64,000 bases of DNA from Nocardia vinacea (GTDB lineage: Bacteria > Actinomycetota > Actinomycetes > Mycobacteriales > Mycobacteriaceae): contig NZ_CP109149.1 in assembly GCF_035920345.1 (NCBI RefSeq), positions 2,046,001 through 2,110,000 on the forward strand. Direction: 5' to 3'. Every line of letters starts with the position of its first letter. Within the stretch, counting starts at the first letter, position 1. A model generated the notes under the pieces. The model worked only from the letters and a program-made list of their open reading frames with translations. It made no database searches and was not told the origin of the DNA. This document shows positions 23,200 through 32,824 of the stretch, in pieces. The translations under genes were made by a program, and so were the position numbers.

Positions 23200-24480
23200 A
23201 TGACCGATCTGGCCACAGTCGACTACTTCTCCGACCCTGCCGTCACCCAGAACCCCTACCCCTACCTGGAATACCTGCGTAGTCGGAACCCGGTGTTTCG
23301 CGAACCCCGCTACGGCGTCATCGCCGTCACCGGATACCAGGAAGTAATCGAGGTCTTCCGCGACACGGATACCTACTCCGCCGCCGTCTCCATCGGCGGT
23401 CCCTTCCCGCCCTTGCCCTTCGAACCCGAAGGCGACGACATCAGCGCCCAAATCGAAGAACACCGGCACCAGTTCCCGATCAACGAGTTCATGGTGACGA
23501 TGGATCCGCCGAACCACACTCGGACCCGGGCGCTGCTGAGCCGACTGATCACCCCAAAACGGCTGAAAGAGAACGAGGACTACATGTGGCAGCTGGTGGA
23601 TCGCCAGCTCGACGAGTTCCTCGCCAACGGGCGGTGCGAATTCCTGGCCGAGTACGCCAAACCCTTCGCCACCCTCGTCATCGCCGACCTGCTCGGCGTC
23701 CCCGACGACGACCGCGACGAATTCCGCGCCACGCTGGCCGGGCACAAGACTCCAGGAAGCCGAGTGGGTGCGCTCGACGGCGAACCGGTGGGCACCAACC
23801 CGCTGCAGTGGCTGGACGACCAGTTCAGCGCCTACATCACCGACCGGCAGCGCACTCCGCGCGGGGACATCCTCAGCGTGTTGGCATCGACCACCTACCC
23901 CGACGGGACCAACCCCTCGGTCATCGAACTCGTCCGCCCCGCCACTTTCCTGTTCGCCGCCGGGCAGGAAACCGTCACCAAACTGCTCAGCTCCGCCGTT
24001 CGGGTGCTGGGCGAACGGCCCGACCTGCAACAGCGGGTTCGTGACGATCGCAGCCTGATCGGCGGCTTCATCGAGGAGTCGCTGCGCATGGAAAGCCCGA
24101 CGAAAGTCGACTTCCGGCTCGTGAAAAAGACCACCACACTCGGCGGCGTCGACATCCCCGCGGGCGCCGTGGTGATGCTGTGCCTGGGCGCCGCCAACCG
24201 CGACCCCCGCAAATTCGAGAATCCGGATCAATTCCACATCGACCGCCGCAACGCCCGTGAGCACATCGCCTTCGGCCGCGGTATCCACACTTGCGCCGGC
24301 GCACCACTGGCCCGAGTCGAAGGCCAGGTCACCCTCAACCGCCTCCTCGACCGTGCCTACGACATCAGCATCGACGACACCGCACACGGTCCCACCGGCG
24401 AGCGCACCTACGAATACGAACCCACCTTCCTGCTGCGCGGACTCCGCGAACTGCACATCACCTTCACACCCAGCGCGTAG
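23200..24480 (+). CDS. Cytochrome P450 monooxygenase
   Basis: The 426-aa soluble bacterial P450 has the DPPNHTRTRALLSR meander, the I-helix oxygen-activating motif FAAGQETVT (Gly-Gln-Glu-Thr instead of the common Gly-His-Glu-Thr), the K-helix ESLR, and the heme loop FGRGIHTCAGAPLAR with axial Cys365. The length and MTMDPP-like segment resemble CYP families of mycobacteria and nocardiae that hydroxylate steroids, terpenes or fatty acids. The start follows GGCGAGAAA. It is divergent from a TetR. The following enoyl-CoA hydratase-like gene begins 23 bases later, suggesting a joint catabolic unit. No ferredoxin lies next to it; the nearest is at 56952-57140. Confidence 0.93.
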   Translation: MTDLATVDYFSDPAVTQNPYPYLEYLRSRNPVFREPRYGVIAVTGYQEVIEVFRDTDTYSAAVSIGGPFPPLPFEPEGDDISAQIEEHRHQFPINEFMVTMDPPNHTRTRALLSRLITPKRLKENEDYMWQLVDRQLDEFLANGRCEFLAEYAKPFATLVIADLLGVPDDDRDEFRATLAGHKTPGSRVGALDGEPVGTNPLQWLDDQFSAYITDRQRTPRGDILSVLASTTYPDGTNPSVIELVRPATFLFAAGQETVTKLLSSAVRVLGERPDLQQRVRDDRSLIGGFIEESLRMESPTKVDFRLVKKTTTLGGVDIPAGAVVMLCLGAANRDPRKFENPDQFHIDRRNAREHIAFGRGIHTCAGAPLARVEGQVTLNRLLDRAYDISIDDTAHGPTGERTYEYEPTFLLRGLRELHITFTPSA

Positions 24481-24503
24481 CGAACGTTTCCGAAGGAGCG
24501 GCC

Positions 24504-25368
24504 GTGGTCAAACGTTCGAGATTCGCCGATTACAAGGACCGCTACGCCAACTACCGCTTCGAGCTGAGCGACGATGGCGTACTGCTCATGCAGTGCCACA
24601 CCAATGGTGGTCCGTTGGTGTGGGACTGGCGCGCGCATGACGACATGGCCGACGCCTTCGCCGACGTGGCCGGTGACCGGGAAATCAAGGTGCTCATCCA
24701 CACCGGCACGGGCACGAACTACAACGCCGACTGGGGCTTGCTCCCCGACGGCACCTCGCCCGCAGAGCCGGTATACCAGGCTATGCCGGGCCGGGACGGG
24801 GCTACGGAAACTCGATGAAAAGGCTTGGTACGGCCAGAATCTGGTGTTCAACGTACTCGACGTCGACGTTCCGATGATCAGCGCGGTGAACGGACCCTGC
24901 AACCTCCATTCCGAGGTACCCCTACTGGGTGACATAGTGCTGGCGTCGGAAGACGCCTGGTTCCAAGACGTTCCGCACTTTCCGCGCGGCATGGTGCCGG
25001 GCGACGGCCAGCACGTGATCTGGAACTTCCTGGTCGGGCACAACCGTGGCCGATACCTCCTGCTGACCGGTAAGAAGCTGACCGCCCTGGAGGCCATGGA
25101 GTGGGGCGCGGTCGCGGAGGTGCATCCGAAACACGAACTCCTCGACCGCGCCTGGGAGCTGGCACATGAACTGGCCAAGCGGCCACCGCTGACCCTGCGA
25201 TACACCCGCCGCTTGTTCACTCATCAGCTCAAGCAGGCATTCCTGGCTCAGATGAACCAAGGCACCGCGCTGGAAACCTACGCACAGCGCGAATTCTTTC
25301 CGTTCGGCGGCGGCATGGAACCGCTCGACCGCGCCTGGAATGACCGGCCCTGGACGCGCCGCCAATAG
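24504..25368 (+). pseudogene. Enoyl-CoA hydratase/isomerase-family gene with one frameshift
   Basis: The N-terminal part starts at a GTG after GAAGGAG and reads through GGPLVWDWRAHDDMADAF and LIHTGTGTNYNADWG. It then hits a stop at 24816. One frame over, the protein continues smoothly as KLDEKAWYGQNLVFN, ISAVNGPCNLHSEVPLLGDIVLAS and the C-terminal LDRAWELAHELAKRP. Deleting one G from the GGGG run at 24798-24801 restores a single frame of about 287 codons with crotonase-type layout. This is a true inactivating insertion or a sequencing error in a homopolymer. It follows the P450 by 23 bases. HSEVPLLGDI resembles the crotonases that lack the usual pair of catalytic Glu residues, such as 6-oxocamphor hydrolase-like enzymes. 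Confidence 0.8.
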
Positions 25369-25601
25369 CTGACTGCACCACTCACCAACCCGCGCCGACC
25401 GCGCAGGGCGAGGTGCCTACGCCGGGCGAAGCATGATTCCGAGGTAGGCCGCCAGTCACGCCCCATTGCCCGAATGCGCTGCCGCGGTATTACTTTCGAA
25501 ACGGTCGTGATTTGCAGGTGCCTGCATCCACTGATCGAGCCGTCCGGGCCTGCTGCACGTCCTTCGCCGAGTCTCGCTCGGCACTGTCGCTATACGCGTC
25601 G

Positions 25602-27146
25602 CTACCGCGACGGCTGCAGCAGAGGCAGGGCGCCGAAAGTGTATTGCTGCCAGAGCCGCCGGGATGCCTCCTCTGGATACGGGGCTACGGTCGGCTTCGC
25701 ATCGAGGAGCTGAACCAGCCGCCGGCCCGGCTCGTAAGCGGGCCAGCCCGGATCGCCCGTCGCGGCGAAGCGACCCCACGTGGCGCGCATCCGGGCCGAC
25801 AGCTCCAGCGCCTCGGCTGGGGGCTCGGGACCCAGCAGCAGTGGCCCGAGATGCGTTTCGTACGTACCGAACAGCAGCGTTTCGTCGAGTGCGTGGCATG
25901 CGCCGAAAACCCCGCGCCGGTTGGGCGCCGCCCACGTGAGCTCATACATGTGGACGCGTCCGCCGGCGCCGGCCTGCGCATCCGCGAGATGTAGTGCGGG
26001 CATGCGGTATTGGTTGTCGGACTGCACCAGTTCGCACAACTGCGCCGCGGTGGCGTCCGGGAATGCCGTACGATAGGCCCGCTCGCTGCCGGGCCCCGGG
26101 CCGTAGAGCCGTAGGTCGAATTCGGCGCGCTCGTCGTCGATCGCTTCCAGTTCTCCGGTCAGCACCAGAAAGAGCTGGCATTCGTGCTGGTTGTGTCCGA
26201 TGATGAGGTCGATGTCCCGACCGGCACCGTCCGCGATCGCCTGCCACGGTGTCGTCGGCAGGACCTCACCGTCCACTACGGGAGCGAAGGGCGCGAGCAG
26301 GTACGCGGCCGAGCCCCAGGTTTCGGCGTACTCACGCATTGCGGCGCCCACGGCCGCACCGGCATTCGGCAGTCGCCGCGGGTCGACCCCGGCCAGGTCC
26401 GCGACCGTCGGGCGGCGGCCCGCGGCCTTCGCGATGGCCTCGGCGATGTCGGCGGCCAATTCGTCGGAGAAGTACTTGCCGGGCATGCTCTGCATGACCG
26501 CCCGCTGGAAAAGCCCTGCGGCACTGGGCATCGCCAACAATGCCGCCACCGATCCGGCTCCGGCGGACTCACCGCACACGGTGACCCGATCGGCGTCGCC
26601 ACCGAATGCGGCGATGTTCTCCCGCACCCACCGCAGAGCGGCGACTTGGTCGAGCAGGCCACGATTCGCCGGGGTTCCGGATATCCGGGCGAACCCCTCC
26701 ACACCGACCCGGTAGTTGAACGTCACGACGACGACGTCTGCCTCGCGGGCGATCCGGTATGCGTCGTAACCGGGGCTACCGGAAAAACCGAGTTTGTATG
26801 CCCCGCCGTAGATCCACACGATAACCGGCCGACGTTCGGCCGAATCCGGTTGCGGTGTCCAGACATTCACCGTCAGCCAGTCGTCGCCCTCCGGGATCTT
26901 CGACATACCTGTCAGCCCGGCGATTCCCGCTTCCTGCGGTGGCGGCGGACCGAACTCGAACGCGTCGCGGACGCCCGGCCAAGGGGTGGCCGGGCGCGGC
27001 GGCGCAAACCGGGCATCGCCCACTGGTGGCTGCGCGAACGGAATCCCACGGAAGACGGCTACCCCGTGCTCGATTCGGCCACGTACCGCGCCACCACTGG
27101 TGCGGACAACAGGTTCGACCGGCTCTTGGAGCGACGCTTCGGACAT
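25602..27146 (-). CDS. Type B carboxylesterase
   Basis: The 514-aa alpha/beta hydrolase belongs to the carboxylesterase B/cholinesterase family. It has the substrate-entry motif FRGIPFAQPPVGDARF, the oxyanion segment VIVWIYGGAYKLG, the nucleophile motif VCGESAGAGSV, and a late His in FGACHALDETLLFG. It would cleave carboxylic esters. No signal peptide is seen, so it is cytoplasmic. The ATG at 27146 lies well inside a longer open frame and is chosen because FRGIPF-type proteins begin about 25 residues earlier. It is 114 bases downstream of the minus-strand DHA2-type exporter and may form a unit with it. The substrate is unknown. Confidence 0.88.
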   Translation of the reverse strand: MSEASLQEPVEPVVRTSGGAVRGRIEHGVAVFRGIPFAQPPVGDARFAPPRPATPWPGVRDAFEFGPPPPQEAGIAGLTGMSKIPEGDDWLTVNVWTPQPDSAERRPVIVWIYGGAYKLGFSGSPGYDAYRIAREADVVVVTFNYRVGVEGFARISGTPANRGLLDQVAALRWVRENIAAFGGDADRVTVCGESAGAGSVAALLAMPSAAGLFQRAVMQSMPGKYFSDELAADIAEAIAKAAGRRPTVADLAGVDPRRLPNAGAAVGAAMREYAETWGSAAYLLAPFAPVVDGEVLPTTPWQAIADGAGRDIDLIIGHNQHECQLFLVLTGELEAIDDERAEFDLRLYGPGPGSERAYRTAFPDATAAQLCELVQSDNQYRMPALHLADAQAGAGGRVHMYELTWAAPNRRGVFGACHALDETLLFGTYETHLGPLLLGPEPPAEALELSARMRATWGRFAATGDPGWPAYEPGRRLVQLLDAKPTVAPYPEEASRRLWQQYTFGALPLLQPSR

Positions 27147-27260
27147 AGTCAACCTCGCATTCTGCGCCGTATGACCGGCGCGCGAAATCGCCTCGGGCCC
27201 AACTACACGAGGCGAGCAGAGCCGACATGCGGCGCCCGGTAGGCGCCGCATTCTCGGCGA

Positions 27261-28913
27261 TCAGACCTCGAACCCGCCGGTCGCCGGCTTGTCGAACTGG
27301 CGCATGGCCACCACGGCGAGCACCAGCGCCACCGCAGCCGCGATGGCGAACATATAGAAGGCGTCGATGTAGGCCGACTCGCTCGGCAACTGCGCCATCG
27401 GCCCGGTGTCGAGCTTGCGGGCTTCGACGTGCCCCGGCGCGTTGATATGCAGGATGAGCGGATGTGCCGAGAAGATCGCCGCCGTGGCCGCGGCGGCCGC
27501 GGCGGTACCGAAACTGTTGAACGCCCCGTACATTCCGGCGCTGATACCCTGCTGTTCCTGCGGTACCGATTCCACCACCATGTTCGGCAGCGTGCCAAGG
27601 AAGGCGCCCGCGCCGATACCGGCGATCATCGCAATCAAGGCCAGCTGCAACGGATTCTCGTGATACAGCGCGAACAGCACCGACGCAAGAGCGAACATGA
27701 CCGGCGAGATGATGTAGGGACGCCGTAGCCCGAAGCGGGTGGACAACCAGCCGCACAGGGGTGACACGATCACGTACACCACCGTCATCGCCAGCAGGGC
27801 CCGCACTGTGAACTGCAGCAGCGTCAGGTTGAGCCCCGGCAGCTCTCCCTCGACCGAGAAGTACTGCATCATCATCGATGGGGGGATGTTCATTTGCGTC
27901 TGCTGCGACGCCTGCGCCGCCGCTTGCTGGGCAGCACCCTCGACGACCTGCCGCTTGATCGCCTCACCGGCGGCGCCGCCGGGCGTCTCGGCAAGGTAGC
28001 TCATCAGATAGCCGAGGCCCTGCATGATGCCCACCGATAGGAATGCCGCCGCCATGATGGTGACGAACCGGGGCGTGCGCAGCAATTTCGGGTCCATGAT
28101 CGGTTCGGGCGTGACCAGTTCCCAGCCGTAGAAGACAATCAGTAGGACAACACCACCGATCAACCAGGCCAGCGCAGAGAGGCTGGCCCATCCCCACACG
28201 ACTCCTTGGCTGAGGTATATCAGCACGCCGCCGATTCCGGCGCCCAGCAGGACCGCGCCCACCCAGTCGATGCGGCTTTTCACCCGCAACTTCGTCTCGG
28301 GCACGAGGATCGCCAGCGGGATGATCGTCACCACGGTCCAGCCGACGCAGAACCAGAACAGCGACCGCCAACTGAAGTGATCGGTCAACAAACCACCGGC
28401 TACCGGGCCGAGCACGGCGCCGACCCCGGTACCGCCACCGGCGAGGGCGATGGCCATATTGATGTGCCGTCGCGGCATCAGATCGCGAATCAAGCCGTAG
28501 GAGACGAATATCGCCGGGAACGCCACCGCCTGCAAACCGCGGCCCAGCAACATCAGTGGCCACGTCGACGTGACCGCGACCAAGACACTTCCGATCAGAG
28601 ATGTTCCCAGACAGGCCAGGATGATCTTCTTCTTGCCGAGGCGATCGGACAGTTTGCCGGCCACCGGGACCAACACCCCGCCGACGATCGCATACAGGGT
28701 CGACATCCAGGTCAGTTGACCCGCGCTTTGTTGTGGGAAGTCGGCACCAATGTAGGGCGTGGCCATCGAGACGAAGGTGAAGTAGTACGTCCCGACCTCG
28801 GTGGCCAAGACGATCGCCAGAATTATCAGGATCACCCGCAGTCGCGAGGCGCCTTCGAGTCGTCCGGTGCCGGCCTCGTCAGGACGAGCGACATCCACAG
28901 ACGGTGTTGCCAT
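27261..28913 (-). CDS. MFS multidrug-type exporter (DHA2 / EmrB-QacA family)
   Basis: The protein is about 550 aa with roughly 14 membrane segments. Motif A appears as VAGKLSDRLGKKK, and motif C as ALAGGGTGVGAVLGPVAGGL, diagnostic of antiporters. The charged loop PETKLRVKSRIDWVGA follows. A long Ala/Gln-rich hydrophilic insertion (VEGAAQQAAAQASQQTQMN, then MMMQYF) sits between two late segments. The ATG at 28913 is chosen; an in-frame ATG nine codons upstream is possible. It would export hydrophobic compounds using the proton gradient. It is divergent from a LysR gene. A deleted second copy, including upstream sequence, lies at 39535-40000. Confidence 0.88.
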   Translation of the reverse strand: MATPSVDVARPDEAGTGRLEGASRLRVILIILAIVLATEVGTYYFTFVSMATPYIGADFPQQSAGQLTWMSTLYAIVGGVLVPVAGKLSDRLGKKKIILACLGTSLIGSVLVAVTSTWPLMLLGRGLQAVAFPAIFVSYGLIRDLMPRRHINMAIALAGGGTGVGAVLGPVAGGLLTDHFSWRSLFWFCVGWTVVTIIPLAILVPETKLRVKSRIDWVGAVLLGAGIGGVLIYLSQGVVWGWASLSALAWLIGGVVLLIVFYGWELVTPEPIMDPKLLRTPRFVTIMAAAFLSVGIMQGLGYLMSYLAETPGGAAGEAIKRQVVEGAAQQAAAQASQQTQMNIPPSMMMQYFSVEGELPGLNLTLLQFTVRALLAMTVVYVIVSPLCGWLSTRFGLRRPYIISPVMFALASVLFALYHENPLQLALIAMIAGIGAGAFLGTLPNMVVESVPQEQQGISAGMYGAFNSFGTAAAAAATAAIFSAHPLILHINAPGHVEARKLDTGPMAQLPSESAYIDAFYMFAIAAAVALVLAVVAMRQFDKPATGGFEV

Positions 28914-29283
28914 GGGCTTGCTTTCTCCCTTCGTCCGCATCCAGCGCGGACTGCTGTGTTCCCCCTCCAGAACTACGGATCATCATTATCCAAAAAGGAG
29001 AATCACATTTACGTGGAATGTGCACATCACATATCTCGATGCAGGTTCAGCATCCACGCCAGCCCGCGCCACCACATATAGGGCGGTTGGACAAATTAAC
29101 GAACGCCTGGGTCCACATCAGGCCCTTCATCACTACCCCGCATCTCACCAGCTCTCTCCCGCTATTGACTTGACGCCCATCCAGTGCTATCCATAGCCGA
29201 ACCCGATAGTTTGGGCAGTCGTCTAGCATCCTGGTCGAACCCGAACAACTTCGGAACCGAATCAGAGGGCGCTCCGAATTGTC
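28914..29283. promoter_or_regulatory. 370-bp divergent promoter region between the exporter and LysR
   Basis: The region is AT-rich relative to its neighbours and has no gene. It holds a perfect palindrome ATGTGCACAT at 29018-29027. A plausible promoter reads toward LysR: TTGACT at 29165-29170 and TATCCA at 29188-29193, 17 bp apart. Part of the exporter-proximal half (from about 28946) recurs beside the exporter pseudogene near 39977. Confidence 0.45.
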
Positions 29284-30225
29284 ATGGACATCAAGCAGTT
29301 GACCGCCTTCGTAACGGTCGCCGAGTTGGGCAGTGTGACCAGGGCGGCCGACTCGTTGCATTCGACCCAGTCCTCGGTCACCCGGCAGATCCAGGCCCTG
29401 GAGCAGGAACTCGGCGTCATGCTGTTCGAGCGGAACCGCTACGGCATGACGCCGACCATCGCCGGGCGGGTGATGGCCGAGCGTAGCCGAGCCGCCCTGC
29501 TCGAACTCGGCCGCGCACGGGCGGAAATAACGCCGATGCCGACCGCCACCGGCACAGTAACCGTGGGACTGCTCGAGAGCATCGCCGAGACGATCGGCCT
29601 ACCACTGGCCACCACCGTTCTGCACGAATATCCCGGGCTGGACCTGCGTGTGGTCGTCGGCGATTCCGGCCACCTTCAGCGCAGGATGGACGCGGGCGAG
29701 CTGGACGTCTGCCTCACCGCGGAGCGCCCTGGCATCACGGCACTGTCGCCGACCCCGTTGGCGACCGAGCAGTTGTGGGCGATCGCCCCGGCGGATGCGC
29801 TATTGCGTGCCGATGCGCCGGTCGCGCTGCGCGACGTCGCCGAACACCCGATGGTGCTGCCGCCCGTCGGCAGCGCGTTGCGAGATTTGCTCGACAGCAT
29901 GGATGTGCGTTTCCGGGTTATGGTCACCGCTTCGCTGCGGATACAGAAGCAGTTGGTTGCCGGAGGGCGGGGGTGGGCAGTCCTGCCACCGATCGCTTTC
30001 GCGGAAGAGCTTGTGGCGCACTCGATCAGCGCTGCGCCACTGCACGGTCCGCAACTGCGGCGCCGGATCGTCCTGACCATCGCCCCAACCGCTCCTTGCA
30101 CCCCGGCGGCGGAAGATGTGGCCCGGCTACTTGCGCGGCTGGTGCGCTCCGAGATCCGCGACGGCCGCTGGCCGTCGGCCCGGCTGATCGGCTATCGCGG
30201 GGACGACAGCCGGCTCTGCCGTTGA
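29284..30225 (+). CDS. LysR-family transcriptional regulator
   Basis: The 313-aa protein has the N-terminal LysR HTH at residues 1-60 (LTAFVTVAELGSVTRAADSL, then SSVTRQIQALEQELGVMLFER). A type-2 periplasmic-binding-like effector domain follows from about residue 90. Position in the divergent promoter suggests control of the DHA2 exporter and itself. The next gene (TIM-barrel protein, opposite strand) converges on it. The C terminus is rich in Arg. The coinducer is unknown. Confidence 0.9.
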   Translation: MDIKQLTAFVTVAELGSVTRAADSLHSTQSSVTRQIQALEQELGVMLFERNRYGMTPTIAGRVMAERSRAALLELGRARAEITPMPTATGTVTVGLLESIAETIGLPLATTVLHEYPGLDLRVVVGDSGHLQRRMDAGELDVCLTAERPGITALSPTPLATEQLWAIAPADALLRADAPVALRDVAEHPMVLPPVGSALRDLLDSMDVRFRVMVTASLRIQKQLVAGGRGWAVLPPIAFAEELVAHSISAAPLHGPQLRRRIVLTIAPTAPCTPAAEDVARLLARLVRSEIRDGRWPSARLIGYRGDDSRLCR

Positions 30226-30301
30226 CTGGCGCCGGTATGCGCCGACCTCGGCCGAACCACCGCGGAAACCGAAAACCGACGCCCGGCAACTTCATTCGTG
30301 A

Positions 30302-31111
30302 TCACGGAATGGTGCGGCCAGCATCGATCAGGAAACGGCGGTTGGTGGCGAGAAGCTCGAACGGATCGGCCTCCGTGATGTCGATCTCGGTGATGTGCCA
30401 ACAGCCATCGGGGGCCGCACTTATGGCAGCGAGCACGTCGACGACCCCGGCACCGATCGAAACCTGAGGCTTGGGCCGCATCGGGTCGTCCAGCCCACCT
30501 GGGCCGTCCTTCAGATGCAAGGCTGCCACTCGCGCACCGAGCCGGGCCAGAATCTCGACGGGGTCCTGCCTGGCCGATACCGCCCAATAGACGTCGACCT
30601 CGGCCACGACAATGGGGTCGAGCAATTCCCACAACACGTCGAAACCGAGTTCACCGCCACCCAATTCGGCCCATTCGAATTGATGGTTGTGATAGCCGAG
30701 CCGGATACCACGATCAGCGAGCAGGTGCGCGACCCCGTTCATGCGCCCTGCGAACCTCTCCAGTGCCTCCCGGTTCCCGAACACCGCACCGCCGAATCCC
30801 TCGACAAGCAGCGGAATCGCCACGATGACGGTGTCCGTCTCCAGGATGCGGCACACTTCGGCAACGGCATCCTGGCTGCCCGCGGGAATGGCTGCGTGCA
30901 CGGTGCTCACGGCGAGCCCGGCAGCGTCGAGGTCCGCCCGCAAGACGCGGGCGTTGGCGAGCAGTTGCTCGGTCGGCGTATTCCAGAAGCCGAGCGCAAA
31001 TGGCTCGACGTACCGGTAACCGATCTGCGCCAGCCGGGCAAGGGTTCCGGAACGATCGACCGCGAGCGCATCGCGGACGCTGTAGAGCTGCACACTGAGC
31101 GTGCCGGACAT
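30302..31111 (-). CDS. Sugar phosphate isomerase/epimerase-like TIM-barrel protein
   Basis: The 269-aa protein is in the xylose-isomerase-like AP endonuclease 2 superfamily. SVQLYSVRDAL opens the barrel. Metal-ligand candidates follow in order: GYHNHQFEW (His), AEVDVYWAV (Glu, Asp), AALHLKDG (His) and ITEIDI (Glu). Such proteins isomerise or epimerise sugars or inositol derivatives with a divalent metal. It converges with the LysR gene and has about 430 bp of gene-free DNA upstream, so it seems to be a single-gene unit. The substrate cannot be told from sequence. Confidence 0.85.
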   Translation of the reverse strand: MSGTLSVQLYSVRDALAVDRSGTLARLAQIGYRYVEPFALGFWNTPTEQLLANARVLRADLDAAGLAVSTVHAAIPAGSQDAVAEVCRILETDTVIVAIPLLVEGFGGAVFGNREALERFAGRMNGVAHLLADRGIRLGYHNHQFEWAELGGGELGFDVLWELLDPIVVAEVDVYWAVSARQDPVEILARLGARVAALHLKDGPGGLDDPMRPKPQVSIGAGVVDVLAAISAAPDGCWHITEIDITEADPFELLATNRRFLIDAGRTIP

Positions 31112-31541
31112 GGCGGTACTCCTTACTTATCGTGGCCCTCTGCGCCGACCGCGTATCAACTTGCCCGACAACGACTTAGACTCCCCTGAACACCAACGCG
31201 GGCGGCGAACAGCGGATGGCCCGGATGTGGCCGCGGCCGGCTCACGGTCCGCCGAGTAGCGAATCGGCGACGTGCTGGAGGGCTGGCATCTATTCAGCAG
31301 CAGCCCCTTCCAGGCTACGATCAGGCAGCCGGGGCCGCTGACAGTCGGGGAAGAACCCGTTTACTCACCGCTTGATCGGGGGCGGCGCATATGCCGTGGC
31401 CGACGCTCGGAGTGGTGGTATCGGCGTAGATCACGGCGTGGATGGTGGCGGCGCGCCTCGAAGGCCGCTATGTACTCGCGGTGAGCGGCGCGGTTCCGGC
31501 GCGCAGGTGCGCCGCTCGAGGCTCCTCGGATCGCGGGCCGA
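31112..31541. other. Gene-free gap
   Basis: Nothing recognisable was found on either strand. Short open frames are present but lack ribosome-binding sites and protein-like sequence. Confidence 0.5.
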
Positions 31542-32618
31542 TCATGCTAGCGACGCTGTAATAGTAGGAAGATCGACCGCGGTGCGGATGCCGGGCGGGG
31601 CTGCGCAGACGAATGGAATCGCGTTGACCGGCCGATTGGCGGTATAGGCCGGTGAGATCTCGTTCATCTGCGTCAGCGGGAACGGAAAGCGCATATCGAT
31701 GTCCAACGGCGCGTCACCGTCGACCCGCACGCGCCACCCGGTAGGGCGAAGATCCCAGGCGGCGTCGATGTCCGTGGTGCAGTACCAGTTGGCGCGAAAC
31801 TGCAGCAGCACCGTCCCCTTGTGTCGCCCGGAAATCGTGATTCGTTGCGCTGCAACCGTTCCCGCCTCCAGTGTGCCCGCGACGATCTCCGTCCCACGGC
31901 GGGCGAGTGCGACCTCGGCGATGGCGTCGACGGTATCCAACGGCCTGCCGATGGCATCGGCGACCAGCTGCAGCGACGGGCCGAAGGCGTGCCGCAGATT
32001 ATCCGCCCGCCGGGTGTCGAACTGCGCGGGCGGACGGCCGAACCCCATGATCTCGAATGGGATCGCCGGTGAATCCCGTTGCGACATATCGGCGTATTCC
32101 TCGATCGTGAGGCCACGCAATTCTCGCTGAATCGAGGACAGCACAAGCGGAACCGCTTCGGTGATGAAGCCGGGACTGCTTCCGGTGCTGTGGATCGAGG
32201 TGTTCCCGGCCCGGCAGGCGGACTCGACGCGCGCGCGGACGGCCGGATCCATACTCGCAGGACGGTGGAATTCGCCGCAGGTGGTGACGATATTGGCCCC
32301 CGATTCCAGCAACCGGCACACGGCATCGATATCACAGCGCAGCGGCATGTAGAGCACACAATCGGCGCCGAGGGCGAGGATCTGATCGAGACTGCCGGTA
32401 GCCGTGACACCGATGGCGCCCAGCCCACACAACTCCCCCGCGTCGCGCCCGACCTTGTCAGCCGAGTAGGCGTAGACACCGGCCAGGGCTAGGTTCGGAT
32501 GCTCGATCACCGCCCGCAGAGCCCGTGCTCCGACATCGCCGGTAGCCCATTGGACCACCCGATAGGAAGAAGTGGTGGGCGAGTCGACGACAGTGTGGGA
32601 CAACGAAACCGATTTCAT
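31542..32618 (-). CDS. DapB-like NAD(P)-dependent oxidoreductase (amine dehydrogenase-like)
   Basis: The 358-aa protein has an N-terminal Rossmann domain typical of the dihydrodipicolinate reductase / 2,4-diaminopentanoate dehydrogenase group (YRVVQWATGDVGARALRAV, then GVYAYSADKVGRDAGELCG). A substrate domain includes STGSSPGFITEAVPLVLSS. In mycobacteria and nocardiae such proteins are numerous and uncharacterised. The ATG at 32618 is preceded by a 17-bp palindrome at 32722-32738. That palindrome matches the site in the neighbouring TetR/SDR promoter, so it probably belongs to the same regulon as the SDR operon. The substrate is unknown. Confidence 0.78.
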   Translation of the reverse strand: MKSVSLSHTVVDSPTTSSYRVVQWATGDVGARALRAVIEHPNLALAGVYAYSADKVGRDAGELCGLGAIGVTATGSLDQILALGADCVLYMPLRCDIDAVCRLLESGANIVTTCGEFHRPASMDPAVRARVESACRAGNTSIHSTGSSPGFITEAVPLVLSSIQRELRGLTIEEYADMSQRDSPAIPFEIMGFGRPPAQFDTRRADNLRHAFGPSLQLVADAIGRPLDTVDAIAEVALARRGTEIVAGTLEAGTVAAQRITISGRHKGTVLLQFRANWYCTTDIDAAWDLRPTGWRVRVDGDAPLDIDMRFPFPLTQMNEISPAYTANRPVNAIPFVCAAPPGIRTAVDLPTITASLA

Positions 32619-32721
32619 GCCTGCCTCGTTCGGTCGGTCTTCCTCGACGAGCTGGGGCGGCGGGTTCCGCATGAAGCAGCGTGGTTCGCGTGCACCCGAC
32701 GAGAATGACAATCTCATATTT

Positions 32722-32738
32722 TGGTAATAGTATTACCA
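32722..32738. promoter_or_regulatory. TetR operator upstream of the DapB-like gene
   Basis: TGGTAAT-AGT-ATTACCA is a perfect 17-bp palindrome. Its twin lies at 33480-33496 in the TetR/SDR promoter. A separate GAGAATGACAATCTC element sits just beside it at 32701-32715. Confidence 0.75.
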
Positions 32739-32824
32739 CAGGTCAGCAACTAGGCGGCCGAATTTCCGCGTCGCCGAGGCTCGACGGGTTCAGGTCACGG
32801 CCGACTCCGATCAAAGCCCCAGCG

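Noticed and set aside
23119..24456. Long minus-strand open frame (445 codons) opposite the P450 gene
   Set aside because: It is antisense to a P450 with all heme and I-helix motifs; its Gly/Val/Asp-rich composition is the usual mirror of high-GC coding DNA.
26184..27242. Plus-strand open frame of 352 codons over the carboxylesterase
   Set aside because: The opposite strand carries GESAGAG and the other esterase motifs; the plus frame has no family features.
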